A DNA stretch of 64,000 bases, taken from contig CAUYUJ010015505.1 of assembly GCA_963575745.1 (NCBI GenBank), positions 90,001 through 154,000 of the forward strand. Direction: 5' to 3'. Under the pieces are notes generated by a model that was given only the letters and a program-made list of their open reading frames with translations, was not told where the DNA came from and searched no databases. Positions 53,975 to 64,000 of the stretch are shown here, piece after piece. The translations under genes were made by a program, and so were the position numbers. The stretch is from Prorocentrum cordatum (lineage: Eukaryota; Sar; Dinophyceae; Prorocentrales; Prorocentraceae). The stretch's first letter is position 1. Each line of letters starts with the position of its first letter.

Positions 53975-55018
53975 GGAAGAAGAAGAGGGAGAAAAAGAAG
54001 AAGATAAACGACAGACAAGAAGTATAAGCAGAGAAAGAGAAAGAAGAAGAACAAAGAAGAAGGAAGAAGACGAAGAAAGAATAAGAGACGTGAAGAAGAA
54101 AAAAGAAGAAAAAAGTGCGTGCGCAGAAGAAAAAGAAGAAGAAGAAAGAAAAAAGAAAAAAAGAAGAATAAGTAGGAAGAAGAAAAAAACAAGAAGAAAG
54201 GAAGAAGAAGAAGAAGGAAGTACGAGAAGAAGAAAAGAAGAAGTAAGAATAAGAAGAAGAAAGAAGAAGAAAGAAGAAGGAATAAGAGACGAAGAAGAAG
54301 AAGGTGAGCGTAGAGGGAGAAGAAGTAAGAAGACGAAGAAGAAAAGTAAGAAGGCAGAATAAGAAAAAAAAAAAAGAAAGAGGAAGAAGAGAAAGAAAAT
54401 TAAAAAGAAGAAGAAAGAAAGAGAGAAGATAGACTAAGAACTAAGTGAAGAAGAAAAGAGAAAAAGAAAAAGAAACAGAAACAAAAGAAGAAGAAGAAGA
54501 AGAGGAGCAAGAACTAAGAAGAAGAAGAAGAAGTAAGACGACGAGAAAGAAGGACAGAAGAAGAAGAAAGGCCGACGAAGAAAAAAGGGGAAGAACGAAG
54601 AAAGAACAACAGAAGAAGCAGAAAGCGGGAGAAAAGAAGTAAAAAAAGAAGAAAATAAGAAGAGAAAGAACAGAACAAAAAAAAGAAGAAGACGAAATGA
54701 AAGAAGAAAAAGAAAAAAAGAACTCAGAAGCACTAAGGGAGAAGAAAGTACGGACGCAGGGAAGCACAGAAGTAGAAGAAACAGGAAGAAGAAAAAAGAC
54801 GAGTAAAAATGAAACGCAAGACGAAACGCAATAAGAAGAAGACAGACGAATAAGAAGAAGACCGACGAATAATGAAGAAGAATAGAAGAACAAGAAGGAC
54901 GAAGATAAGAATAATACTACCTCCTACGCCTACTAAGAAAAGAATAAGCCTCCTCCTCTCCTCCTCCTCCTCCTCCTCCTCCTCCTCCTCCTCCTCCTCC
55001 TCCCCCTTCTCTTCCTCC
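53975..55018. repeat. GAA-rich tract ending in TCC
   Basis: (AAGAAG)n-like purine tract to 54900, then (TCC)n at 54950-55008. Poly-Lys/Glu translations are artefacts. Confidence 0.95.
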
Positions 55019-55241
55019 TAGTCTGCTCCCATGGGGACCAACAGCCCAGTCCCCAGTCCAGCAGATAACCCAGGACGACCCCCAAGGGCACCCGGGCGAC
55101 CTATCCCCCGACCACCCCGTGGACGACCCAGCGGGGACCCGGACAGCCCCTCGGGACCACCCCCATCGGACAGGCCTCCCCGGGACTTTTCTTCCAGTGT
55201 ATATAGTAAGGGTGTTGCCTTCGAGACCGAGCCTGGCAATA

Positions 55242-55451
55242 GAGGCCTCCTAGATGGAATCGAAGGATCGCGCCGCATCGCCGATGCATCGCCAATGTAT
55301 CGGCGATGTATCGGCGATGCACTGGCGACGTCGGCGATGCTTCGGCGACGTAGGCGTGGAGAACATCGGGCTCCGCATCGAGCTGCATTTCTGATGCATC
55401 GGCGATGCGGCGTGATCCTCCGACCCCATTTACCCCATCTAGGAGGCCTGG
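55242..55451. mobile_element. Inverted-repeat element with AGGCCTCCTAGATGG ends
   Basis: The left arm AGGCCTCCTAGATGGAATCG then GATCGCGCCGCATCGCC pairs with the right arm GGCGATGCGGCGTGATCC...CCATCTAGGAGGCCT. The interior is GCATCGGCGATGTATCGG repeats. GCCTGG occurs just outside both ends. Confidence 0.75.
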
Positions 55452-55599
55452 AGGTAAGCAGGCGCGGAAAAAGAGGGCCGACGCTCTTGAGTCGAAGCCC
55501 ATCGATGTCGCTGATGCTCATGCTGAGCCCTGGCCTGCGGAGCTCGCGCGCCTCGAGGCACCGAGGTCATGCCAGGGGCCACCGCCCACTAGAGCTGCC

Positions 55600-55700
55600 G
55601 AGGCTTCAGGCATCGGCTACTCAGGCGATCCCAATCCATCGGCTACTCAGGCGATCCCTATCGGCTACTCAGGCATCGGCTACTCAGGCGATTCAGCGGC
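55600..55700. repeat. CATCGGCTACTCAGGCGAT minisatellite
   Basis: Four units of about 19-22 bp. A plus frame over it reads repeated IGYSGD. Confidence 0.8.
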
Positions 55701-56337
55701 CAGTGCACCCCCCAATCCGCAGGAGTGGCCACCGCTGATCGGTACGTCGCTCCTGTGTTGGCGTCCGCTCGCCAGCGGGATGGGTTGCGCTGGCTTCCGT
55801 TCACTACGCATCAGGGCGGACTGCGGCGGGGATGATGGAGGTGAGGCCGAGAATGGGAGGGGGAGGAGAAGGAGAAGGAAGTAGACGGGGAGGACGAAGA
55901 CGGAGGATGACGGAGAAGGATGAGAAGGAGGAGAAGGAGCCCCACCAACTCAACAGTGCCTGAGCCCGCGGGATGCGCGGCCAGCATCGTGCCCCGACGG
56001 CACCGCGCGTCCAGGCTACGGATCCAGGCTGCGAATCTCAACTCATCCCCTCCCCAGCGTCAGCATGACGGTACTGGATTTCATCGATCTTCCCCTGGAT
56101 CGCCCGAAGACCAAAACTTAGTTTTGCAGTGCCTGGGGCTGGTGTTTTATAAACTGATTGACCAAAAAAGAACCCCTAACCCTTTGGGAGGGGACCTCGG
56201 TCAGGAGGGCCAGGAACACTAGGGAGGGGGGGTCTGTTCTGCCAGTGTATCGATCCAAACCGTTCAGAATGACTACTCCTGATGCGAAGACTGGGACCTC
56301 AGTGAGGCTACGTCTTCATCGTGCTATGAGGGTTAGG

Positions 56338-56500
56338 AATAGGTCCGGCATGTCCTCCTACAGGCGGATTTTGGAGGAAACATGGAAATAGCCGAAACAT
56401 GATCAACACTAGTCAAATAATACTCAACAAATCGTCCCCAGACAATTTTTGTTGACTAGTTTTGGACGTTCCTCCTGTAGAGGGGCAGGCCCGACTGAAG
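56338..56500. mobile_element. Family 1 introner, copy with AGGGTTA flanks
   Basis: Termini AATAGGTCCGGCATGTCCTC and GGGCAGGCCCGACTGAAG. AGGGTTA occurs near both ends (56330-56336 and 56504-56510), a probable 7-8 bp duplication offset by a few bases. No gene is recognised around it. Confidence 0.8.
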
Positions 56501-56577
56501 GTCAGGGTTATCCTCAATGATAGACTGCTCACAGACCAAGCGCGTATGCGACAGCCCCTCGAGGCCCAGGAGAGCCC

Positions 56578-56795
56578 ATAATCGAATCGACAAGTCGGAT
56601 CGGCGATCGACATGAATCGGATCGGCAGAAATCAGCAGCCCAGTCGGGAAAAGTCGAATCGGCGGAAATCGGCAGGCTGGTATGCGTCCGATGAGGAATC
56701 GGAGCACAAATTGGAGTCTCAAGTCGAATCGAGTTGGAATCGGAGGCCATCGAAATTGAATCGAATCGAATCGGAGGAATCGAAACGAGCCCTGC
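56578..56795. repeat. AATCGGATCGG minisatellite, second locus
   Basis: Same unit order as 7540-7765 (ATAAGTCGGATCGG-like start, then GGAATCGG repeats). Confidence 0.8.
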
Positions 56796-56970
56796 TAACA
56801 ACCCCTCGAGGGCGCGAAGAGAAACCGCAGAGGCGGCAGCAGCGCGGAAGGCCAGCGCGGCAAGGAGCGGTCGGGGATCTACTGACCCGGGTCAATGCAG
56901 TCCCGGGTCAATCAGGCCTTGCAGGATCCTGCAAGATCTGGCGCTCTGACTGACCCCCCGTTAGGGGAGC

Positions 56971-57044
56971 AAACAATGGTATAAACATACAAAATCTCGG
57001 AGGTCCGCGCGGACCTCCGAATTTGTATGCTTATGCCATTGTTT
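56971..57044. mobile_element. Minimal palindromic family 2 element
   Basis: AAACAATGGTATAAACATAC to CGGAGGTCCGC pairs with GCGGACCTCCGAATTTGTAT to CATTGTTT. It is like the family 2 introner at 12188-12400 reduced to its arms. Confidence 0.8.
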
Positions 57045-57109
57045 AATTCCCTATCTTGAGCCCCGCCTCTTGAGCTCCGTCCGCCTTGACGCTCGTCCCT
57101 TTTGAGCAG

Positions 57110-57300
57110 GGACCGACCGTCCAGGCATCCCTATAGTCCTACCACGAAATGTTCTTAGAAGCCAGACATGTTCTAAGAACAAAAGCAGTGCTCTTAGAAC
57201 ATGAGCCCGATGTGTTTCAAACAAGACAGTATCAACCAGACATGTTCTAAGACCATCTCGTGGAAACCACAGAGAGGTTCTTAGAACATTGGTAGGGCTA
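57110..57300. repeat. GTTCTTAGAACAT motif cluster
   Basis: TTCTTAGAA, ATGTTCTAAGA and related palindromic motifs occur at least five times. Significance unknown. Confidence 0.6.
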
Positions 57301-57304
57301 CAGC

Positions 57305-57577
57305 TTGACCTCCTCTTCCTCCTCTTGCTCCTCGTCCTCCTCTTCCTCCTCTTCCTTCTCTTCCTCCTTGTCCTCCTCTTCCTCCTCTTCCTCCTCCTCC
57401 TCCTCCTCCTCCTCCTCCTCCTCTCCTCCTCCTCTCCTCCCCCTTCTCCTCCTCCTCTCCTCCTCCCTCTCCTCCTCCTCCTCCTCCTCCTCCTTCCTCC
57501 TCCTCCTCCTCCTCCCCTCGTTCCCTCTCCTCCTCCTCCTCCTCCTCCTCCTCCTCCTCCTCCCTCCTCCTCCTCCT
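57305..57577. repeat. TCC tract
   Basis: Near-pure (TCC)n with TCT variants. Confidence 0.95.
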
Positions 57578-57649
57578 CAAGCAGTGGCAGAAGCGCCCTG
57601 GGTTCTAAGCTTGACCAGCTTAGAACCCAGGGCGCTTCGCCACTGCTTG
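57578..57649. repeat. Near-perfect hairpin next to the TCC tract
   Basis: CAAGCAGTGGCAGAAGCGCC and onward pairs with GGCGCTTCGCCACTGCTTG over about 33 bp, with one indel and a short loop. Confidence 0.9.
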
Positions 57650-57837
57650 ACTCTTGAGCCCCGGAGCGGAGAGCGGCGCCTGCCGCGCCGGCCGCGCCTC
57701 GCGCGCCCCATGGGCCGGGCGGGGGCGTCGGCCCCCAGGCGCTCCCCCGGCGGTTCGCCGCTGGTGCTCGGCTCGCCCGCGGCTGCAGGTCGGGAGGAGG
57801 AGGAGGAGGAGGAGGAGGAGGAGGAGGAGGAGGACCC

Positions 57838-58028
57838 AGACCTCCTCGAATCGCGAAAAAAACATGACAGCAAATGTTTCGCTATTTTCGGCCTCTGGGG
57901 GCCCTTGACGGGCCTCGGGGCCGTCAAAAAACGACTCAGGATGAAAAATCGGTCCCGCGGATGGAGTCTGAACCTCTGGGGGGCGCGTCATGAACAAATC
58001 ATGACGTCGGGGCTCTGGGGGTCGGGAG
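57838..58028. repeat. Dispersed element, inverted relative of 51835-52020
   Basis: Shared blocks in inverse order: TCGCTATTTTCGGCCTC, GGGCCTCGGGGCCGTC, GCGTCATGAACAAATCATGA. Confidence 0.75.
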
Positions 58029-58447
58029 GAAGAGGAGGAGGACCCCCAAGAGAAACATACAGCGAAGGCCAATCCACAAGAAGCCTTCCACAAGAAACCC
58101 AACCCTGAGACTCCAGGACGTCCATCGATTTTGGCGTAGGGACGTCACGCTTTCCATCGCAAAACTATCGAAACCCAAGGAACCCAGGGCACGGTGGAGG
58201 CAAGCAAGGTGTTTCTTGGCATGGGTATCCACTGCATGCACCAACCGTTCCCCCTTCCCCCCCATGGGACTGAAGGTGCCAGTATGGCGTGCCAGTCATC
58301 ACCCTAGCACGGTGGGATTTGTACACCGTGCCCGTCCCTGGAAAATCTTTGCGGCCGCACGCCGCCCCACGGGGAGATGGTGTCGGTGCACGCGTCCTCC
58401 TCGGGCAAGGACGAGGACGAGGTTCTTGGCTCTCCTGACCCTCAGTC

Positions 58448-58926
58448 CCACCAGCCCTCTGGGCGTCGGTGGTTTAGAGCGTTTCCTCTTCCACCCCTCC
58501 TTCTTCCCCTTCGGGGAGGGGTTTACCCCTCCCCCTACCCCCTCCCCACTGACCTGGACAGGGGGGGCGGGGAGCGGTCAGAGCGTCCAAAACGGCCTCG
58601 CCGAGGAAGCCAAAATCATTGATTTTACTAAGGTTTTGGCCCCATTTTGGCCCCCAGAGGGGGCAGCACTAATTGAAGCTCCCCTCTTCTTTGATCGATT
58701 TCCTCCAAGATGGCCCCAAGAAGCGCCCAGGAGGCACCAAGAGGCCCCAAGATGGCCCCAAGATGGCCCCAAGAGGCCCCCAGGAGGCCCCCAAGAGGAT
58801 CCCAAACGGCCCAAAGAGGCCCCCCCGAGGCACCCAAGACGCCGAAAAGCCCCTCAGGACGACCCTCTACTCGCCTGGGCGTCGTTTCTGGACGGGCTGG
58901 TGGGGATACGCGAAGCGTCTAGAATT
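58448..58926. mobile_element. Element type CCAG, copy D
   Basis: It starts TCCCACCAGCCCTCTGGGCG and ends GGCTGGTGGGGATACGCGAA then GCGTCTAGAATTC. The body is CAAGAGGCCCCCAAGAGG repeats. The shortest copy (about 480 bp); no clear duplication. Confidence 0.8.
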
Positions 58927-58929
58927 CCT

Positions 58930-59840
58930 GGCCCCGCCATCGGCCTCCTGACCATGCTCTCGCCCCCTTCCATTTCCTCTTCCTCTTCCCCTTCTCCTCC
59001 CCTTCCCGTCCTCGCTCCGTCCCCCCCTACCCCTACCCCGATCAACTCTACTCTACCCCCCTCCCCCCCTCTTCCCTCCCACCTCAGTCCCCAAATCCCC
59101 GCTCCACCTGCCACTTCCCCACTCACCCCCTCCAGTCTCCCCTTATCTCCCCATCCCATCCCTCGCTGTTCAGGAGGACCGCGGGGAAACCGAGATTTGC
59201 GAGTCAAAGGCAGCCTTCAGGCCCGCCAGCAAGCAACCTGGAGCGCAAGCACACGACAATCTGTGCTGGAATGCTGACTGGCCTTCTTTTGGTCTGTCGT
59301 GTATCTGTCCTGCCTCGAGCTGTTGCCGTCCTGCTCCTGGGCTGGCGTCCTCTACAGGGAGGCCGACGGCGCCCCAGTGGGGGCAGGTCAGGGCCCCCGT
59401 GGCAGCTCGCGCAAGCAAGGCAAGCTCGCACGCCGCGGTGCCCTCCCCTCCCTGGCGAGCAGGGCCCCGCCCGTCCTCGGCGGCGTCCGCCTCCGCGCGG
59501 TGCGCGCGGAGGGACACCCGGGCGTCCGCGCCCCCCCCGCCTCTCTCTCGCCCTCCCTCCCCGTCCCGCTCCTCTCCTCTCGCTTCCGCTTCCCTCCTCT
59601 CGCTCCCGCGTTCCTCCGACCCTCGCTCCTCCTCGTCTTGGTCCCTCCCCTCCCCATGATCCTCCCAGACCCCCCCTCTCTTCTCTCCCGCGCCCCCTCC
59701 ACTCCATGATCTCTCTTCTCCCCTGTGATCAAGCGGTGAATACTACTTCCCCTCCTCCCCTGAAGTTGTGCGGGAGATCTCTGGCCTGCTTCGCGTGCTG
59801 TTCTCACACTCAGGATTTCAAACGTTGTTTGTTCGTACGG
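58930..59840. other. C-rich unique DNA, no gene
   Basis: Pyrimidine-rich on the plus strand (CCCTCCCC, CTCCTC). Frames on both strands are Pro- or Gly/Arg-rich with no motif. Confidence 0.5.
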
Positions 59841-59844
59841 TGCT

Positions 59845-60370
59845 TTGGACAATCCGATAATGTTCGGTATTTCAAATTTGTGCTCCCACTGCAGCGTAAT
59901 TAGGCCTCATTTTCGGATTGGCGACGCTCTCGCCCCAGCGCGGGCCACCTTTCTGGTTCCGAGTCTTGCTTCATTGTCCCCTCTTTTCCCCTCCACCGCC
60001 TTCCCCTGGTCTTCCTGTTCCTCCTGCTCCATCCACTCCAATTCCTGCTGCAGCTCTTCTCGCCCCAGCGCGGGCCATGTTTCTGAATCCGAATATTTAT
60101 TCATCGTGGTCGCCCCCTCAATTTCCCCTCCTCCGCCTTCCCCTGGTCCCTCCCTTTCCTCCCGGTCCTTCCGCTTTGATTATTGCTGTTGCTGCTGCCG
60201 TTCGTCCTCAACCTTTTCCTCCCGCTCATCCTCCTGCTCACCCGCCACCTCCTCCTCTTGTGCACGCAGCTCCCCTTTCTTCCACGTGGGCATGGCACAC
60301 AACGTGTTTTTTCTACGGGAGCCGCAGGTTGGCTATGACGCGCGGCCGCGGATAGAGAAACATCAGCGCC
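59845..60370. repeat. Dispersed repeat family GALAPARAT, copy 3 (inverted)
   Basis: CTCGCCCCAGCGCGGGCCA occurs twice (59931-59949 and 60060-60078). Overall order is the reverse of copies 1 and 2. Confidence 0.6.
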
Positions 60371-60402
60371 ATGGGAAGGGATGGGAGGTGGAGGAGCCCT
60401 GG

Positions 60403-60560
60403 GACACACAAATCAATATGCACAAATGACAGAATCCGCCATATTTCCTTGTATTTGGGGGGTTTGTGTCTTCCCCCCACTTCCCATATTTTCCCATATT
60501 TTCTGGGGAATCGACGATCGATTGTGTCTGTGTTTTTGTTTTCCTTCCTGAAAGATGTCA
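60403..60560. repeat. GGGACACAC repeat, copy 1
   Basis: Starts GGGACACACAAATC; contains CCCATATTTTCCCATATTTT and TCGACGATCGATTGTGTCTG; ends TTCCTTCCTGA. Confidence 0.85.
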
Positions 60561-61640
60561 GACGAGGCGCGAGCGCACCTAGCACGTCTCCATCCTCTGT
60601 TCTCGCCCCGCCACCTAGCACAACTGCCTCCGCTGCCACCGCCGCTGCCACGAGGATATTGGTCCGACCAGTCGCAGCTCGTGCGCGGGGCGCCATATTC
60701 TCCAAACGGGCGGCTCTGCGATCGGCGATCTTACCCTAACGCGACAGCAATGGCCGCCAAGCTAGCTGGCGCACCGTGCGCAAGGTCCTGGCGCCGACCA
60801 AGGAATGCTGATCACGACGCCGGGACTATAAGCTCTCAGCTGGGACTTCGATGCGGAGAGCCTTGCAAGGTCATAGGGGGCGTCGAGAAGCAGCTTTCAG
60901 GACTCGCATACACAAATCGATCTGCACCAACCACTGCTGGGAAACAACTGGCACTCACCCTCTAAAGTGAGCCACCCGTGGTGAAGGCTGTGTCCTGCTC
61001 CGACTTCCGTATCATCCCCACGACTCCGACTGCTGCTGTTCCAGAAGCAGCTGCTGGTGCGCACCCTCGCCATGCTCCGCAGCCCTCCTGCCATCCTGGA
61101 GTACCACACGCCTCCCCAGCACCCCGCCCCCTTTTCGCCCCCTCCCCCCTTCCTGCCCTAGTCAGTAATAAAAGATTGCACGCGTTCTGAAGAGCATACA
61201 ACACTTCACGCCTGGAACAACAACTTTTGGAAAGGGCCATGAGTAAGAGGGCGGAGGAAAGACAAATAGTCAGAGGATGGATGGAGGATGGCACCAGGAG
61301 GAGGCCGGGAGATGCGAGAACGATGGAACGGACGAAATACCACGACAAGGAATGGAACGCGCGCCCTCGCTCTTGCACGATGGAGCGGCCAGAGGTAGAA
61401 AGAGAACAAGGGCGAGCTTTCTCAAGGGCCTTCTGGGGCCTCCTGGGGCCATCTTGGGAACCCTTCGGGCCTGTCCAGGTTGTGGATGCCATGACAACGG
61501 ACACCCTAACAGTCCGATCATTACATTAAATGTATGTGTTCAACATGCTTGACACATGTTCTAAAATTGCTTGACACCGGTTCTTACATGTATAAACATG
61601 CTCAAAACATTGTTTGACATCTGGAGATTATGTTGCATCA
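60561..61640. other. Unique DNA, no recognised gene
   Basis: Frames on both strands lack motifs. A CTTGACACATGTTCT-like motif recurs at about 61548-61620. Confidence 0.45.
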
Positions 61641-61652
61641 TGCTGAAGGGGC

Positions 61653-61810
61653 CCAGGGACACACACATAAATACAAACAAATCCCAGGATCCCCGAAATT
61701 TCCAATATTTTCAGAATGTTCGTCTTCCCCCCCACTGTCCATATTTTCCCATATTTTTTCTGGGGGTCGACGATTCATTGTGTCTGTGTGTTTTGTCCCC
61801 TCCTGACATG
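61653..61810. repeat. GGGACACAC repeat, copy 2
   Basis: Starts GGGACACACACATAAATAC; contains CCATATTTTCCCATATTTTT and TCGACGATTCATTGTGTCTG; ends CCCCTCCTGA. Confidence 0.85.
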
Positions 61811-62057
61811 CTTCCTCTCCATTGATCGTCGCCCACAGTGCTAGGGGGCCAGCGTGGAGGGCCTTGCGGCCCGGCGGCACCTCCGGGCTCTGCCTGCGGC
61901 GGCCTTGGGCCGTCCTGTGAGCCGTCACGCTGGGCCGGCCCGGGGGCCGCCTCGGAGCACCTGGGAGGACTCTTGGGCCTGGCTGCCCCGATGCGCCACG
62001 CGCAGCACGTAGCGTGTTGACACGGAGCTCAGCACGCAGACTGAAAACGTTTGCGGA

Positions 62058-62262
62058 GGAGGAGGAGGAGGAGGAGGAGGAGGAGGAGGAGGAGGAGGAG
62101 GATGAGGCGAGGCCCGCACGAGGGTGGCAGGTCCCAGGCGGTTGGAGGAGGAGGAGGAGGAGGAGGAGGAGGAGAAGGAGGAGGAGGAGGAGAAGGAGGA
62201 GGAGGAGGAGGAGGAGGAGGAGGAGGAGAGAGGAGAGGAGGAGGAGGTGGAGGAGGTGGAGG
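62058..62262. repeat. GGA tract
   Basis: (GGA)n in two blocks (62058-62102 and 62143-62262), split by a GC-rich 40-bp stretch. Confidence 0.9.
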
Positions 62263-62472
62263 AGGTCCAGCGCGACACGTTCGCCCAAAGAGTGGGTCCC
62301 GCACGTGCCGAACCAGCACGCGGCGTGCGCCCACGGAGCGTGCTGCACACGGCGCGTGCTGCGATATTCCCCACTGGGCGCGTCGGGGCAGCTCGGCTCG
62401 TGGGTCCTCCAGGGGAGCTCGCGGGGGCCCCTTTTGGGCCCTGTGGGAAGCCTCCAAGGAAGGGGCCCCCCT

Positions 62473-62630
62473 GGGACACACTAATAGATACACACAAACA
62501 AAATGGTTTCCCATCTTTTCACCTATTTTCTGGTTTCTTGTCTTCCCTCCCAATTCCGATAGTTTCCGTATTTTCGGGTGAATCGACGATGAATTGTGTC
62601 TGTGCGTGTTTTCTCTCCTGATCCAAGACC
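62473..62630. repeat. GGGACACAC repeat, copy 3
   Basis: Starts GGGACACACTAATAGATAC; contains TCGACGATGAATTGTGTCTG; ends CTCTCCTGA. It directly follows GC-rich sequence, as in copies 1 and 2. Confidence 0.85.
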
Positions 62631-62905
62631 TGGAAGGCTGTGGCCCGTCTCGAAGTCATCCTGAGCCGACTGGGCCTGTGAGGCCCATCTTCGAGCCTGG
62701 TAAGCCGACGTCGAGGCGTATGTGCAGCGTGGCGTCCTTCGTAGGCTGTCTTGGAGGCATCTTGAGAAGGGGTATCGAGGGAAAGATCGCATCGTGGTCT
62801 GGGCGTCCAGGGGGGGAGAGGGACGCACGGTCGGAATAATCCTTCGCGATGTCACGCAAGTAGTTACAATGATACCGCTTACTCCCTCTCCTCGTACCAC
62901 CAGCC

Positions 62906-63316
62906 GTGCAGCAAGGGCAGAACAGGCGTCTCGCCAGAGACTTCGCGACAGTCTTCAAGCATGACGCTTCATACTTTCACCATCTGCTCGGCTGGAGAAC
63001 GGAGAACGGGCCATTTTCAAAATGTGGCAATCGACTTGGCACCATTCGTGTTCAACGCTTGCAACACGTATACGGTTGGGCGGACCGGCTTCCTAAATGG
63101 ATCCTATCGTTTCGGGCTTTGACAAATCCATCATGCGCAACAATAACATGGACGGAGCTGGCTCTTTTCGAAGATGAATATTCGCAACAATGTATACTCA
63201 TACTGAGGCTCGCGATTGAGACCTTCTCGGGTGCTCTGGCAATACATCTTGACGTGTCTGGTGATCACAAAAATGCAGGGCACCTCGTTGTCAACTCAGA
63301 GTTCGCACCTGCATGA
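62906..63316 (+). other. Unrecognised plus-strand frame
   Basis: A 136-codon non-repetitive frame with LGTIRVQRLQHVYGWADRLP and LALFEDEYSQQCILILRLAI. It looks more protein-like than its neighbours but has no recognised motif, and would be the only gene on the plus strand. Treat as uncertain. Confidence 0.25.
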
Positions 63317-63686
63317 CAGGCCTGCGGAACACTCGTCTTGCAAGGGGGCGCCTCCCGTAGTTACAAGACACGCATATCGGACCTGGGACTTCTGAGGGGA
63401 CTGTGGACGGGAGGGTGCGCTGCAGCATCGATGATGTATCCTGAAATTCCTCCTGCCATCCTCCCTCGCCCTCCTCCAACCCCTCCTGCCACCCACCCCC
63501 TCCTGCTCCTGATCCTCCTCGATCACCCTTACATTTCCCCTCTCCACATCTCCCTCCATGGTGACACACGTCGCCTCCACTTCAGTCGATGTGGCGAGCG
63601 AGCAACTGCGAAGCTCACATATTACTGCTCGGGGCACCTGGCTGCTGGAAGGGGTCCCGACCCTGCACGGAGCCGTGAAGACGTCG

Positions 63687-63828
63687 AGTCAGGCGGATTT
63701 TCGACGAAAAATGAAACATAGTCCAAGAATGCCTCAAACGATTGAAAATAAATAAACAAATCGTCCCTGGACATTTTTTTTACAATTTTTAAAATTTTCC
63801 CGCTCCGAGGGACAAGCCCGACTTAAAC
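63687..63828. mobile_element. Family 1 introner, left end truncated
   Basis: GTCAGGCGGATTTTCGACGA at the left lacks the TAGGTCGGGCATG terminus; the right end GAGGGACAAGCCCGACTTAA is complete. No target duplication found. Confidence 0.7.
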
Positions 63829-64000
63829 TCAATTGCACCCCCCGTCCCTCTCCCCCACCGTGACGATGCACGTTCGTGGCACTTCTGCCGACTTCGCACC
63901 CGAGCCTGGGCGTGGCCTGCATGAGGCCGATCGGGTCATCAGTACAGCGGGGGCCCAGCCACACGAAACCTTCCAAGACGCCCCAACCACACGAAACCTT

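Noticed and set aside
1-64000. Spliced-leader (dinoSL) relics or SL RNA gene
   Set aside because: I looked for TTTTGGCTCAAG on both strands and did not find it; a systematic search was not possible.

Overview
The window reads as nuclear DNA of a dinoflagellate. This is inferred from four things seen together: high GC with very long simple-sequence tracts, genes broken into many short exons with non-canonical (GC-type) splice donors, short inverted-repeat 'introner' elements that occupy introns, and every supportable gene lying on one strand (minus). There are no bacterial-style operons, ribosome binding sites, tRNA or rRNA genes, CRISPR arrays or recognisable spliced-leader sequence. Most of the 64 kb is repeats and mobile elements; real coding sequence is a small fraction.

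Layout. 0.5-4.4 kb: fragments of two unrecognised minus-strand genes, each interrupted by an inverted-repeat element. 7.8-29.4 kb: one large minus-strand gene for a non-ribosomal-peptide-synthetase-like protein. Exons give, in order, an adenylation (A) domain (29.4-28.4, 13.1-12.9, 12.7-12.4 and 12.2-12.0 kb), a multi-pass membrane region, a four-cysteine zinc ribbon and a carrier (T) domain (11.8-10.0 kb), and a condensation (C) domain (9.7-7.8 kb). Its A domain is split, between core motifs A5 and A6, by a 15.1-kb mobile element (13219-28352) with 24-bp terminal inverted repeats and an 8-9 bp target duplication. That element carries a transposase-like gene and two other minus-strand ORFs, and has itself been hit by further elements, nested three deep at 17.7-21.1 kb.

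29.6-47 kb is mostly repeats: a 1.25-kb ACTCACT satellite next to a telomere-like stretch, GT/GTGC arrays, GGA/TCC tracts, a 4-kb TAG trinucleotide array, a GGATCTCCCAGG minisatellite, and one weak Ala-rich coding candidate near 38.4-39.2 kb. 46.7-48.5 kb holds a minus-strand alpha/beta hydrolase (HGGFW and GHSAGGH motifs) interrupted by introners. 48.5-64 kb is dispersed repeats, GAA/TCC tracts and hairpins with no recognisable gene.

How the parts relate. In two separate genes, removing an introner plus one copy of its 8-bp target duplication at AG|GC restores an uninterrupted reading frame, so the duplication appears to supply both splice sites. In the synthetase gene nearly every intron contains a different family of inverted-repeat element. 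The window is therefore a good case of introns being seeded and enlarged by DNA transposons. All assignments come from reading motifs and frames by eye; no database search was run.
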